Origin: Dehalococcoidia bacterium
GTDB taxonomy: Bacteria > Chloroflexota > Dehalococcoidia > UBA3495
NCBI GenBank assembly: GCA_030753265.1
Contig: JASMCQ010000043.1
Location: forward strand, 1-19,638
Direction of reading: 5' to 3'
DNA: 19,638 nt
Shown: piece after piece, positions 7,765-15,576 of the stretch
Numbering within the stretch: position 1 is the first letter of the stretch
How the letters are laid out: each line of letters begins with the position of its first letter
Program-made: the position numbers and the translations under genes
Notes under the pieces: model-generated
What the model was told of the DNA's origin: nothing
Seen by the model: only the letters and a program-made list of their open reading frames with translations
Database searches by the model: none

Positions 7765-7872
7765 GACCGCCGCCCGCGACCCGGCCAGAGTAGCCTCCAG
7801 CGCGGCTTTCAACTCGGCCATCTCCCGCTGCCGACCGACGAACACGCTGCCCGATATTTTGCCAACGTTCAC
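7765..7872 (-). pseudogene. Remnant of an AAA/adenylate-cyclase-type regulator N-terminus
   Basis: Read on the minus strand from a GTG at 7872, the frame gives SVFVGRQREMAELKAALEAT followed by LAGSRA. This closely matches the segment that precedes the Walker A motif in large AAA-ATPase regulators (LuxR-like or adenylate-cyclase-like proteins, typically FVGREREMAEL...ALAG...GEPGIGKTR). The homology stops after about 35 residues, where the dapA 3' end begins, and no Walker A follows. It therefore looks like a leftover N-terminal fragment rather than a working gene. The identification rests on family recognition by eye. Confidence 0.5.
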
Positions 7873-8129
7873 GTTGAATTTTCGTTTGGAAGTTATCGGG
7901 AATCATACACGGAAGGCGGCCACAACCGGAGTGGACGAGATACCCGGTAGCCAAGGAGCGGCACTCAGGTCATCTTGGTATCCGTGCACCCCAGATAACA
8001 GGCCGCAGGGGACCCTCCGTCAAGGAGCGCCAGATTCGGGCGAGTCACGAGTAGTGAATGGGTGGCCAGGGGCTGGAACAACCCCGGAAACGCGGCCCTT
8101 TGGCCCCGGGCCTACCGCCCGGCGGACGG
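7873..8129. other. Spacer between the AAA relic and purA
   Basis: No gene could be supported on either strand. The short frames present have no recognisable product and no ribosome binding site, and I see no convincing terminator for purA (minus strand) here. Confidence 0.5.
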
Positions 8130-9416
8130 CTAGGACAAGATTGAATCGAGCAGTATCGTCTCTGACCGGGCGGGACCGGTGGAGATGATCTGGGCCCGGC
8201 ACCCCACCAGTTCCTCGAGACGCTTCACGTAGGCTACGGCGTTCTCCGGTAGCTGAGAGAGGCTGGTGGCGCTGGCGGTGGGCCGGTCCCAACCGGGCAT
8301 CTCTTCATAAACGGGTTCGCAACGGGCCAGGAGGTTGGTGTTGGCCGGGAACCGGTCCAGATCTTGTCCATCTGCCCGGTAGCCAACGCAAATCTTGACC
8401 GACGGGAAGCCGTCGAGGATGTCCAACCGGGTCAAGACCAGGCCGGTGAAGCCGTTGACCAGCCGGCTGTACTTGGCCGCTATCGCGTCGAACCAGCCTA
8501 CCCGGCGGGGCCGCCCGGTGGTCGTCCCGTACTCTTGGGCCTTCTCGCGCAGACCGTCCGCCACCTCACCCTGCATCTCCGACGGCATGGGGCCGCTGCC
8601 CACCCGCGTGCAATAGGCTTTGAACACGCCCAGCACGCCGGCTATCGCCTGGGGATTGAGTCCCAATCCGGTACAGGCGCCTCCGATGGTGGGAGATGAG
8701 GAGGTCACGAAGGGATACGAGCCGTGGTCCAGGTCCAGGAGGGTCCCTTGGGCCCCTTCCAATAGGACGCGCTTGCCGTCGGCCAGCAGGTCCTGGACGA
8801 TCTGCTCGGTGGGCCTGGCGTTGGGACGCATTTGGTCGGCCCATTTCCGGCACTTTTCCAGGATGCCTTCCAACGCCAAGGGCTCCTCACCGTAGATCTT
8901 GGTGATCAAGGCGTTTTTGGCCGCCACCATTTCCTCGAGGCGCGGGACCAGGGCGTCCCAGTCGAGCAGGTCGCCCACCCGAATGCCGGAACGAGCGACT
9001 TTGTCCACATAGGAGGGCCCCACTCCCCGGCCCGTCGTGCCGATGGCGCTGGCCCCCCGGGCCTTCTCTTCCAGGCTATCCAGGAGGATATGGTAGGGCA
9101 TTATCAGGTGGGCGCGCTCGCTGACGTAGAGCTTGCTGGTGTCGATTCCCCGCGAAGCCAATTGCGACAACTCGCCCATCAGGACGTCCGGGTCAACCAC
9201 CACCCCATTGCCGATGATGCCGTACACCTGGGGCCAGCAGATGCCCGACGGGACCAAGTGAAGCTGAAAGGTCCCCTTTTCGTTCACTACAGTGTGGCCG
9301 GCGTTGTTGCCCCCGGCGTAACGGACCACACAGTCCATCTGCCCGGCAAGGTAGTCGATAATCTTCCCCTTACCTTCATCGCCCCACTGGCCACCAATAA
9401 CGGCGTAGGCCGGCAT
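8130..9416 (-). CDS. purA: Adenylosuccinate synthase
   Basis: PurA joins IMP and aspartate using GTP to make adenylosuccinate, the first committed step to AMP. The 428 residues are the usual length. The N-terminus has the GTP-binding loop GGQWGDEGKGK with the catalytic Asp, and NNAGHTV with the catalytic His. Further on are GTTGRGVGPSYVDK, SSSPTIGGACTGLG, TTTGRPRRVGWFD and LTRLDILDGFPSVKICVGY. The ATG at 9416 is preferred over one 13 codons upstream because the protein should begin MPAYAVIGGQWGDEG and AAAGGGGA lies just before it. It is transcribed divergently from yqeY-purQ. Confidence 0.97.
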   Translation of the reverse strand: MPAYAVIGGQWGDEGKGKIIDYLAGQMDCVVRYAGGNNAGHTVVNEKGTFQLHLVPSGICWPQVYGIIGNGVVVDPDVLMGELSQLASRGIDTSKLYVSERAHLIMPYHILLDSLEEKARGASAIGTTGRGVGPSYVDKVARSGIRVGDLLDWDALVPRLEEMVAAKNALITKIYGEEPLALEGILEKCRKWADQMRPNARPTEQIVQDLLADGKRVLLEGAQGTLLDLDHGSYPFVTSSSPTIGGACTGLGLNPQAIAGVLGVFKAYCTRVGSGPMPSEMQGEVADGLREKAQEYGTTTGRPRRVGWFDAIAAKYSRLVNGFTGLVLTRLDILDGFPSVKICVGYRADGQDLDRFPANTNLLARCEPVYEEMPGWDRPTASATSLSQLPENAVAYVKRLEELVGCRAQIISTGPARSETILLDSILS

Positions 9417-9483
9417 TACATCCCCTTTTACTCGTAATCCACGTCCCCCGTCCACGTGAAACGGAGGCCAAAAACCAAGGGGG

Positions 9484-9512
9484 AGTATATCAAAATCCCC
9501 CTATATTTGGAA
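9484..9512 (-). promoter_or_regulatory. Candidate promoter for purA
   Basis: On the minus strand TTCCAA (9507-9512) is followed after 17 bases by TATACT (9484-9489), a 5/6 match to the -10 consensus. The start would lie near 9477, giving a leader of about 60 bases before the purA ATG. Confidence 0.5.
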
Positions 9513-9533
9513 GGGAGGAAGCGCACCGGCGCG

Positions 9534-9577
9534 GAGAATCCGCATCTCGCCGGCCGGGTTCACGCCGGGGATTCCGG
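9534..9577. repeat. Imperfect palindrome in the purA-yqeY spacer
   Basis: GAGAATCCGCATCTCGCCGG and CGCCGGGGATTC form opposing arms (GAATCC...CCGG against CCGG.GGATTC) around a short GC-rich loop. It is similar in style to the other spacer repeats, but I cannot match it to a second copy in this window. Confidence 0.35.
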
Positions 9578-9631
9578 GTAGCACCGAGGCCTGGATCGTC
9601 TTGCCGGATCCTCAAAGGGGAATGGGGACGG

Positions 9632-9666
9632 GCTGAAAGCTGAGAGCTGAGAGATGAAAGCTGAAA
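9632..9666. repeat. Heptanucleotide tandem repeat (GCTGAAA type)
   Basis: Five 7-base units in phase read GCTGAAA, GCTGAGA, GCTGAGA, GATGAAA and GCTGAAA, followed by a partial GCTAA. The tract ends about 23 bases before the -35 box of the yqeY promoter. Such polymorphic heptads can arise by strand slippage. Confidence 0.8.
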
Positions 9667-9689
9667 GCTAATTTGCGAATAACCCTCGA

Positions 9690-9719
9690 TTGACACCCCG
9701 GCTTGCTCCAACATACAAT
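9690..9719 (+). promoter_or_regulatory. Strong sigma-70-type promoter for yqeY-purQ-EamA
   Basis: A perfect TTGACA (9690-9695) is followed after 18 bases by TACAAT (9714-9719), a 5/6 match to the -10 box. Predicted start is near 9726, about 70 bases before the yqeY ATG. This is the best promoter by consensus in the window. Confidence 0.75.
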
Positions 9720-9796
9720 TGGGCTCGCGCTGAACGAGGTACCGGCGGCCCGATGCGGCGGCCACCTCTATCCGCTGGGCAAGGCTTTCAACTCCG

Positions 9797-10249
9797 ATGA
9801 CGACGCGGGACAGAATCGAAGACGACATCCGCCAGGCGATGCGGAGCCGGGACCAAGCCCGGCTGGACGCCCTACGCTACTTGAAAAACGCCATCCAGAT
9901 GGTGGAGAAAACCAAGGGCGAGAGCTTGGACGACGCCGGCGTGGCCGAGGTCGTCACCAAGCAAGCCAACGACCGCCGGGAGAGCATCCGGATGTTCGAA
10001 CAGGGCGGCCGGGCCGATCTGGTGGCTAAGGAGTCGGCCGAGTTGGCCGTTCTCGAAGTCTACCTGCCGCCCCAATTGAGTGATGAAGAGCTTACCGCGC
10101 TGGTCCGGCAGGTGGTCGAGGAAGTGGGCGCCGCCACCATACGGGACAAGGGCAAGGTGATGGGGCGGCTAATGCCTCAGGTCCGGGGAAAGGCCGACGG
10201 AACCAAGGTTAACGCCCTGGTCACCGAGGCCCTTGAAGCGGGAGGCTAG
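9797..10249 (+). CDS. yqeY: GatB/YqeY domain protein
   Basis: This 150-residue soluble helical protein is of the YqeY family, a stand-alone relative of the tRNA-binding C-terminal domain of the GatB amidotransferase subunit. The cellular role is not settled; a link to tRNA or amidotransferase function is usually assumed. Family marks are LRYLKNAIQMVEKTKG near residue 25, RRESIRMFEQGGRADLVAKE, EVYLPPQLSDEEL and a C-terminal KGKVMGRLMPQVRGKADG. The ATG has only a weak upstream AAGG. It is probably the first gene of a same-strand run with purQ, 80 bases downstream. Confidence 0.9.
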   Translation: MTTRDRIEDDIRQAMRSRDQARLDALRYLKNAIQMVEKTKGESLDDAGVAEVVTKQANDRRESIRMFEQGGRADLVAKESAELAVLEVYLPPQLSDEELTALVRQVVEEVGAATIRDKGKVMGRLMPQVRGKADGTKVNALVTEALEAGG

Positions 10250-10329
10250 CGGCTTATCGTTCCCGGCTTATCCCAGCACCGGATTCCCGCAGGGGCATCC
10301 GGCCGTCTCCCGGTAGAGAGAGTTCCGGT

Positions 10330-11025
10330 ATGCGATTTGGAATCCTGGTATTCCCCGGCACTTGGAGCGACACCGACTGCTACCACGCGGTCAGCGGCGT
10401 GCTCCGGCAGGAAGCCGCCTACGTCTGGCACCAGAAGGAGGATCTCGCGGGCTACGACTGCGTGGTCGTTCCCGGCGGCTTCTCCTACGGTGACTACCTC
10501 CGGCCCGGCGCCATGGCCCGCTTTTCCCCGGTCATGAACGCGCTGCACCGGTTCGCCGAGACGGGAGGGCTGGTCATCGGCATCTGCAACGGGTTCCAGA
10601 TCCTCTGCGAGGCGGGCCTGCTTCCCGGCGCCCTGCTGCGCAACCACCATCTTCAGTACCGGTGCCAGTGGACCCACCTGCGAGCCGAACGCGTGGACAC
10701 TGCCTTCACGTCCCGGTGCAGCCTGGGCCAGGTGCTGAGCGTTCCGGTCTCCCACGGCGAGGGCAACTACTACGCGGATACCGCCACTCTGGCCCGCCTG
10801 GAAGATGAGAGCCGGGTCCTGTTCCGCTACTGCGAGGCCTCAGGTGATGCCTCGGAATCGGCAAACCCCAACGGCTCGGCCCACAACATCGCCGGCATAA
10901 TCAACGAAGCCGGTAACGTCCTGGGCATGATGCCCCACCCGGAGCGCAGCTGCGAGCCGATCCTGGGCAGCACCGACGGCAACTTGATATTTCAGTCGAT
11001 TGTCGATAGCTTCAGGTCCGGGTAA
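10330..11025 (+). CDS. purQ: Phosphoribosylformylglycinamidine synthase, glutaminase subunit
   Basis: PurQ is a class I glutamine amidotransferase that supplies ammonia to PurL for the fourth step of purine synthesis, in a PurL-PurS-PurQ complex. The 231 residues show GILVFPGTWSDTDCYHA at the N-terminus, VVVPGGFSYGDYLRPGAMA, the nucleophile Cys86 in GICNGFQILCEAGLLPG, and the triad partners His203 and Glu205 in MMPHPER. AGAGAGAG about seven bases before the ATG is the ribosome binding site. purS and purL are not in this window, so the gene is separated from its partners, although purA lies nearby on the other strand. Confidence 0.95.
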   Translation: MRFGILVFPGTWSDTDCYHAVSGVLRQEAAYVWHQKEDLAGYDCVVVPGGFSYGDYLRPGAMARFSPVMNALHRFAETGGLVIGICNGFQILCEAGLLPGALLRNHHLQYRCQWTHLRAERVDTAFTSRCSLGQVLSVPVSHGEGNYYADTATLARLEDESRVLFRYCEASGDASESANPNGSAHNIAGIINEAGNVLGMMPHPERSCEPILGSTDGNLIFQSIVDSFRSG

Positions 11026-11033
11026 GGAGCCCG

Positions 11034-11927
11034 GTGCTGGCAATCTTCCTGGCCTTGGCGGCCAGCCTGGGTTTTGCCAGCGCCGCCGTGTTTGCCCGGG
11101 CCGGAATGGAGGGCATCAAGCCCCTCCCCAGCACGCTGATATCCCTGACGGTAAGCGCGGTCCCCGCCGTCATCCTGGCCCTAGTCTTCGCCTCATCGGA
11201 CATCAAGGCATTGCCCCTGATTGCGCTCCTCTGGTTCCTGGGCCTGGGAGCAGTGAACTTCCTGGGCGGGCGTGCCTTGAACTACCAGGCCATCGGGCGG
11301 GTCGGCGCTTCCCGCTCCAGCGCCATCCTGGGCACCACTGCCGTTTTCTCCGCCATCTTCGCCATCTCCATCACCGGAGAGCGGCCCCATTTCCTGGTCC
11401 TGCTGGGGACCGCCGCGGTGGTTATCGGCCTGGTCATCGCCACCGGAGATTCGCTTAGACGGGGCTGGGGCGGCGACCGGCGGTCGCTGGTGGGTTACCT
11501 TCTGGCCCTGGCCGCTGCCGCCTCTTACGGCGGCGCCACCGTCGCGGCGAAGGAGCTTACCCAGGCCTACGGCTCTCCGTTGATGGTGTCCGGCTTCGGC
11601 CTGATATTCGGCCTGGCGTTGCTATCCCCGATTGCCGGGCGCCAGGCGGTTCACGACCTCCGGGCCAGCAGATCCAGCCCGGGGTTTGTCGTTTACGCGG
11701 GCCTGTCCGGATTGGCCTCCGGCGCCGCGGTCAACCTCCTCTACTTCGCCGTGCGAGAGGGCGACGTGGTGGTGGTGGCTCCCGTGGTGGCGGTCAACCC
11801 TCTGCTGACCCTGCTGCTGGCCCACATTTTCATCGCCCAGTTGGAGAGTATCACCCGGCGGCTCGTCGTGGGCGTAACCTTGACCGTTCTGGGCATCCTG
11901 GTCGTAGTTGCCGGGAGCTTCGCTTGA
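11034..11927 (+). CDS. DMT-superfamily EamA transporter
   Basis: This 297-residue inner-membrane protein has the repeated two-EamA-domain layout of drug/metabolite transporters, with about ten hydrophobic segments across its length and a cytosolic-style break near residues 140-150 (RRGWGGDRRS). The start is a GTG at 11034, directly after AAGGAG (11024-11029) that overlaps the purQ stop; the gap is only eight bases, so it is co-transcribed with purQ. Family members export amino acids, purines or other small metabolites. The operon position makes a purine-related solute conceivable, but nothing in the sequence fixes the substrate. Confidence 0.88.
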   Translation: MLAIFLALAASLGFASAAVFARAGMEGIKPLPSTLISLTVSAVPAVILALVFASSDIKALPLIALLWFLGLGAVNFLGGRALNYQAIGRVGASRSSAILGTTAVFSAIFAISITGERPHFLVLLGTAAVVIGLVIATGDSLRRGWGGDRRSLVGYLLALAAAASYGGATVAAKELTQAYGSPLMVSGFGLIFGLALLSPIAGRQAVHDLRASRSSPGFVVYAGLSGLASGAAVNLLYFAVREGDVVVVAPVVAVNPLLTLLLAHIFIAQLESITRRLVVGVTLTVLGILVVVAGSFA

Positions 11928-11997
11928 ATTCCCGGTAATCGGGTCCACGGCGCCGGCCCATCCCGGAATCCGGGGAGTGCTGGCCGGTTCCCAAGTG

Positions 11998-12006
11998 TGG
12001 CATAAT
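11998..12006 (+). promoter_or_regulatory. Candidate extended -10 promoter for the VOC gene
   Basis: TGGCATAAT (11998-12006) is an extended -10 with a 5/6 core. No good -35 box lies 16-18 bases upstream. The leader to the ATG at 12053 would be about 40 bases. Confidence 0.35.
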
Positions 12007-12052
12007 TACGGCGCCCAAGAAATTTCGGCGTCATTCCGCGAAGGGGAGAAGT

Positions 12053-12451
12053 ATGGCCGGGAAGATACGCACCACCAGAATCAATCACGTGACCACGGCG
12101 GTCAAGGATACGGCGCGGGCCCTGAAGTTTTACAACGACCTGATCGGGATCAAGCAGATCCAGAGCCAGGTGGACAATCCCGAGATCACCTGGCTCCAAC
12201 TGGAAAGCGGGATCATGGTCCACCTCATTGAGACCGATGAGGCCCCGGCCAAGCCCGAGCGCCTGCACCACGCCTTCGAGGTTGAGGATTTTGAAGGCAC
12301 CAGGAAGGTCTTGGAAGAGAACGGCTTCGAGATCCTTCGGGAGGGCGTCCGCTACGATGGACAGGCCTTCCTCTACATCAACGATCCCGACGGCAACCGG
12401 GTGGAGTTCTGCACCGGCTCCGGCTACGCGCCCGCCCCGCCTCGGCCCTAG
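12053..12451 (+). CDS. VOC (glyoxalase/dioxygenase fold) protein
   Basis: This 132-residue single-domain vicinal-oxygen-chelate protein resembles lactoylglutathione lyase and methylmalonyl-CoA epimerase. Likely metal ligands are His12 (INHV), Glu60 or His57 (MVHLIE), His73 (LHHAFEV) and Glu118 (NRVEFC); the INDPDGNRVEF motif is typical. AAGGGGAG (12041-12048) precedes the ATG by four bases. The substrate cannot be told from sequence; glyoxalase, epimerase, fosfomycin-type or dioxygenase chemistry are all possible. The C-terminus ends in a short Pro/Ala tail. It is a single gene not obviously coupled to its neighbours. Confidence 0.87.
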   Translation: MAGKIRTTRINHVTTAVKDTARALKFYNDLIGIKQIQSQVDNPEITWLQLESGIMVHLIETDEAPAKPERLHHAFEVEDFEGTRKVLEENGFEILREGVRYDGQAFLYINDPDGNRVEFCTGSGYAPAPPRP

Positions 12452-12562
12452 GCTCACAACCCGCCTCCGGCTTGGCCGTGGCGGAGCGGCGCTTCACCGT
12501 CATACCCGGACACAGGGTTGACTGAGCAGCGTACCCACACCCACCGATAATGGAGTCCCCCC

Positions 12563-13201
12563 ATGGTCTGCCGCCAATGTCAGGGCATCGAACAGTTCTT
12601 CGACCCCCGGAGGGCTCGCCGGGAACTCGAAAGATACCGCACGCTAGGCCCCCGAAAGTTGACCCAGGTACTGATCGACGCGATCAAGGAGGAGGGGGTC
12701 GAGGGACAAACCGTGTTGGACATCGGCGGCGGTATCGGAGCGATACAGCACGAGCTGCTGAAGGCCGGGGCCGCCAACTCCATCGGCGTGGAGGCATCGA
12801 CGGCATACATCATGGCGGCGGAACAGGAAGCCCAAGCGCAGGGTCACGCCTGGCGGATGAATCACGCGTACGGCAACTTCGTCGAGATCGCCGGAGACAT
12901 CCAGCCGGCGGACATCGTCACCCTGGACCGGGTCATTTGCTGCTATCCTGACCTGGAACGCCTGCTGGACCTGTCCTCCCAGCGGGCGACCCGTATCTTC
13001 GGGGTGATATTCCCGGTGGATAACTGGGCGCTACGAGGCCTGGCCCGCCTCTTCAACACCTACCTATGGTTGCGGCGGCAGCCGTTCCGCTTCTTCGTCC
13101 ACCGGTCCTCCGCCGTCGATGGCCTGCTGCGAAGCAGCGGCTTTCACCGGCGCTTCTATCGCAAGTCCCGCCTCTGGCAGGCAGCCGTTTACCGGCGCTA
13201 G
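12563..13201 (+). CDS. Class I SAM-dependent methyltransferase (Mg-protoporphyrin-methyltransferase-like)
   Basis: This 212-residue protein has SAM-binding motif I at TVLDIGGGIGAIQHELL (about residues 50-66), an acidic partner in GVEAS, and DIVTLDRVICCYPDLERLL. The N-terminus MVCRQCQGIEQFFD and the last third (RLFNTYLWLRRQPFRFFVH and FHRRFYRKSRLWQAAVYRR) match a family often labelled Mg-protoporphyrin O-methyltransferase in non-photosynthetic Chloroflexota and actinobacteria. No bacteriochlorophyll genes are present, so the label should not be taken as function. GGAG (12552-12555) precedes the ATG by seven bases. The true substrate is unknown. Confidence 0.85.
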   Translation: MVCRQCQGIEQFFDPRRARRELERYRTLGPRKLTQVLIDAIKEEGVEGQTVLDIGGGIGAIQHELLKAGAANSIGVEASTAYIMAAEQEAQAQGHAWRMNHAYGNFVEIAGDIQPADIVTLDRVICCYPDLERLLDLSSQRATRIFGVIFPVDNWALRGLARLFNTYLWLRRQPFRFFVHRSSAVDGLLRSSGFHRRFYRKSRLWQAAVYRR

Positions 13202-13396
13202 CCCGGCCGGGCCAAGCCCAGTCCCGGTTGCCACCGGCGCCACGGCGGCTGGAATCTGACGGTCAGGAAGGCCTTTACCGTCTCCCCATTGGAGAGGGCA
13301 GGGTGAGGGGCCAATTCCCCAATGAAGACCCTACCGCATGAACTGGATTGTCCGTGCAAATGGCCCCGGACCAGGTCGCGCGGTATTCCTCGCCGC
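13202..13396. other. Spacer with a degenerate CTCTCCC/GGGAGAGGG-type repeat
   Basis: No gene is supported. Around 13281-13312 the sequence TCTCCCCATTGGAGAGGGCAGGGTGAGGGG resembles the dispersed CTCTCCC...GGGAGAGGGCAGGGTGAGGG repeat that gives HPALS-like peptides on the minus strand; its hairpin core is short (CTCC/GGAG). A likely promoter follows at 13397. Confidence 0.45.
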
Positions 13397-13425
13397 TTGC
13401 CAGCGGGAGGGCCGCAAGGTATATT
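13397..13425 (+). promoter_or_regulatory. Promoter for the D-2-hydroxyacid dehydrogenase gene
   Basis: TTGCCA (13397-13402) and TATATT (13420-13425) are each 5/6 matches to consensus with an ideal 17-base spacer. Transcription would start near 13432, leaving a leader of about 105 bases before the ATG at 13537. This supports the downstream start rather than the longer open frame from 13348. Confidence 0.7.
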
Positions 13426-13536
13426 AGGCGACGCCGTCAACGCGGAATGACCGGCCCTACTGTCAGCGGGGCATGCGTTCCAGCCAAGGGGGCCGGCCGC
13501 CAGCCAAGAAGCGGGCGGGCACAACGGAGCAGGCAA

Positions 13537-14544
13537 ATGGCCACTAGGAAACCCAGCTACCGCGTTCTGGTCACCGACTACGTCTGGCCCTCAACCGGCC
13601 CGGAACGAGAGGTGCTGGCGTCCATCGGGGCCGAGATAATCGAAGCGCCGGACCCCTCGGCCGCCACGCTGGCGTCACTGGCCGCCGACGTCGACGCCAT
13701 CATGGTCTGCTTCGCCCAGGTGACCGACGAGGTGGTGCGGGCCGCCAGGAAGTGCGTCGTGATCAGCCGCTACGGCGTTGGAGTAGACAACATCGCCGTG
13801 GACACCGCTACCCAGGAAGGTATCGCGGTCACCTACATCCCGGACTATTGTGTCGACGAAGTCTCGGACCACGTCATGGCCCTGCTGCTGACCTGGAACC
13901 GCCAGGTCGGGTTCTACGACCGGGTCGCGAAAGAGGGGCGCTGGAAGGGTGTCACTTCGCCTGTTCCTCTGATCCGCCTCCGCGGGAGTACCCTGGGGGT
14001 TATAGGCCTGGGCCGCATCGGCCGGGCGGTGGCGGAAAAGGCCGGGGCCTTTGGCATGGAGATCCTGGTCCACGATCCCTACCTGCCCCCGGCGGCTCCG
14101 ATGCCCGCCGGGGTCAAGCGAGTGGACTTGCCCGGACTGCTGGCCCAGTCGGACTACATCACCGTGCACACCCCCCTCAACGACGAGACCCGAGGGCTGG
14201 TGGGAGCGCCGGAACTGGCCCAGATGAAGCCCAGCGCGTTCATCATCAACTGCGCTCGCGGGCCCATCCTCGACGAGGCGGCCCTGTACGCTGCCCTGCG
14301 TGACCGCAAAATAGCCGGCGCCGGGCTTGACGTGATGGAGCAGGCGGCGCCACCCGCCGGCCATCCCTTGTTCCAGTTGGACAACGTGTTGGTGACACCC
14401 CACGTGGCCTTCCTGTCCCGGCAGTCGGTATTCGAGTTGGAGGTGCGCACCGCCCAATCCACCGCGGACGTGCTCCAGGGCAAGATGCCCGAGTTTCTGG
14501 TCAACCCGGCCGTGCTCCCCCAAGCCCGAATCCAGATCAGCTAG
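13537..14544 (+). CDS. D-2-hydroxyacid dehydrogenase family protein, catalytic Glu replaced
   Basis: This 335-residue NAD-dependent oxidoreductase belongs to the family of phosphoglycerate dehydrogenase, glycerate dehydrogenase and C-terminal-binding proteins. The Rossmann motif is GLGRIGRAVAEKAGAFG, catalytic Arg241 lies in NCARGPILDE and His289 in VTPHVAF. The usual catalytic Glu (five residues after the Asp of GLDV, as in DVFxxEP) is Ala270 here, in DVMEQAAPP. The ATG at 13537 follows GGAGCAGG, and the frame upstream codes for an Arg-rich stretch that is unlikely to be protein. Without the Glu it may be slow, altered in substrate range, or a ligand-sensing relative. The gene has its own promoter and stands alone. 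Confidence 0.88.
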   Translation: MATRKPSYRVLVTDYVWPSTGPEREVLASIGAEIIEAPDPSAATLASLAADVDAIMVCFAQVTDEVVRAARKCVVISRYGVGVDNIAVDTATQEGIAVTYIPDYCVDEVSDHVMALLLTWNRQVGFYDRVAKEGRWKGVTSPVPLIRLRGSTLGVIGLGRIGRAVAEKAGAFGMEILVHDPYLPPAAPMPAGVKRVDLPGLLAQSDYITVHTPLNDETRGLVGAPELAQMKPSAFIINCARGPILDEAALYAALRDRKIAGAGLDVMEQAAPPAGHPLFQLDNVLVTPHVAFLSRQSVFELEVRTAQSTADVLQGKMPEFLVNPAVLPQARIQIS

Positions 14545-14681
14545 ATACGGCGGTTGAAGAGCCGGAGGGTGAGCCAAGAGTCCCCGGTGTTCTCCGTGCC
14601 CCGGTGGCCAACCAATATCATCACTCCAAACCCGTGGTTCACGCGGATTCGAGAATAGTCAGAGAGATTGAAGGAGCGACC

Positions 14682-15503
14682 ATGTTCGACAAGATTCAGC
14701 ACATCGGCTACGTGGTGGGCGACCTGGACGCCGCCATCGCCTGGTTCGAGAAGGGTTTCGGGGGGAAGAAGGCCGCCGGCGGCCCAATCGGCGCCTCTGG
14801 GCTGTTCCCCAGTGGCGGCCGCAACGCCTTCGTCCATTTCGGCCAGGTGGAGGTGGAACTTATCGAGCCTCAGGACCGCGCCGGCATCCCCTCCGGCACC
14901 CTGGTGATGCATCACGTTGGCTACGTGGTTTCAAACATCGCCGAGGCAAGGTCCCAGTTGGCCGCCAAGGGTTTCAAGTTCGTCTCCGAGGCCCCCTTCA
15001 CCAACATCATGAAGCAGCAGGTGCTCTACTTCGACTCCACAACCACCAACGGGTTGATGCTGCACCTGACCCAACAGCCGGAGCAGCCCAACAACATCGG
15101 CGTGGGCGAGGGACTTGCGATAGACCGGATCGTGCACGCGGGATACCTGTTGGCCGACCTGGAGGGCGCCATCGCCTGGTACGTCGAAAACTTCGACGGC
15201 GTGCACATCGGAGGCCGGAACGAACCGATGGGCCGGCGCAACGCCTTCGTCAACTTCGGGCAGGTTCAGGTGGAGTTGATGGAGACCGAAGATAAGAGCC
15301 GCCTGTCGCCCGAAGGCTTCGCCATGGACCACGTGGGCTACGTGGTCTCCGACATCGCCGCGGGCATTGCCGAGTGCCAAAACCGGGGTTTGAAGTTCGT
15401 CTCCGACTCCCCGCTAACCAACCCCATCGGGCAGACCTTGCTGTACTTCGACACGGCCACCACCATGGGCGCCCGCATGCACCTGACCCAATTGCCCAAG
15501 TGA
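14682..15503 (+). CDS. Tandem two-domain VOC protein
   Basis: Of 273 residues, positions 1-130 and 146-273 are two copies of one VOC (glyoxalase/bleomycin-resistance/dioxygenase fold) domain. Both halves read xxHxGYxxxDLxxAIAWx, RNAFVxFGQVxVEL, HVGYVVSxIA, LYFDxxTT and end in HLTQ. Candidate metal positions are His7, Glu59, His78 and His128 in the first half and His152, Glu198, His217 and His267 in the second; the fourth position is normally Glu. AAGGAG (14671-14676) five bases before the ATG sets the start and rules out an ATG 26 codons upstream. The layout recalls methylmalonyl-CoA epimerase-like and extradiol dioxygenase proteins. The reaction is unknown. Confidence 0.88.
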   Translation: MFDKIQHIGYVVGDLDAAIAWFEKGFGGKKAAGGPIGASGLFPSGGRNAFVHFGQVEVELIEPQDRAGIPSGTLVMHHVGYVVSNIAEARSQLAAKGFKFVSEAPFTNIMKQQVLYFDSTTTNGLMLHLTQQPEQPNNIGVGEGLAIDRIVHAGYLLADLEGAIAWYVENFDGVHIGGRNEPMGRRNAFVNFGQVQVELMETEDKSRLSPEGFAMDHVGYVVSDIAAGIAECQNRGLKFVSDSPLTNPIGQTLLYFDTATTMGARMHLTQLPK

Positions 15504-15576
15504 GCTGCCGCAGGCTAACCCGGCGCCCAGGGTGATGAGGCGGGAGGTTTTTCAGTGCCTCACGAAGCCGATCTAG

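Noticed and set aside
12518..12551. TTGACT and GATAAT before the methyltransferase gene as a promoter.
   Set aside because: The spacer is 22 bases, too long, and the -10 would overlap the ribosome binding site.
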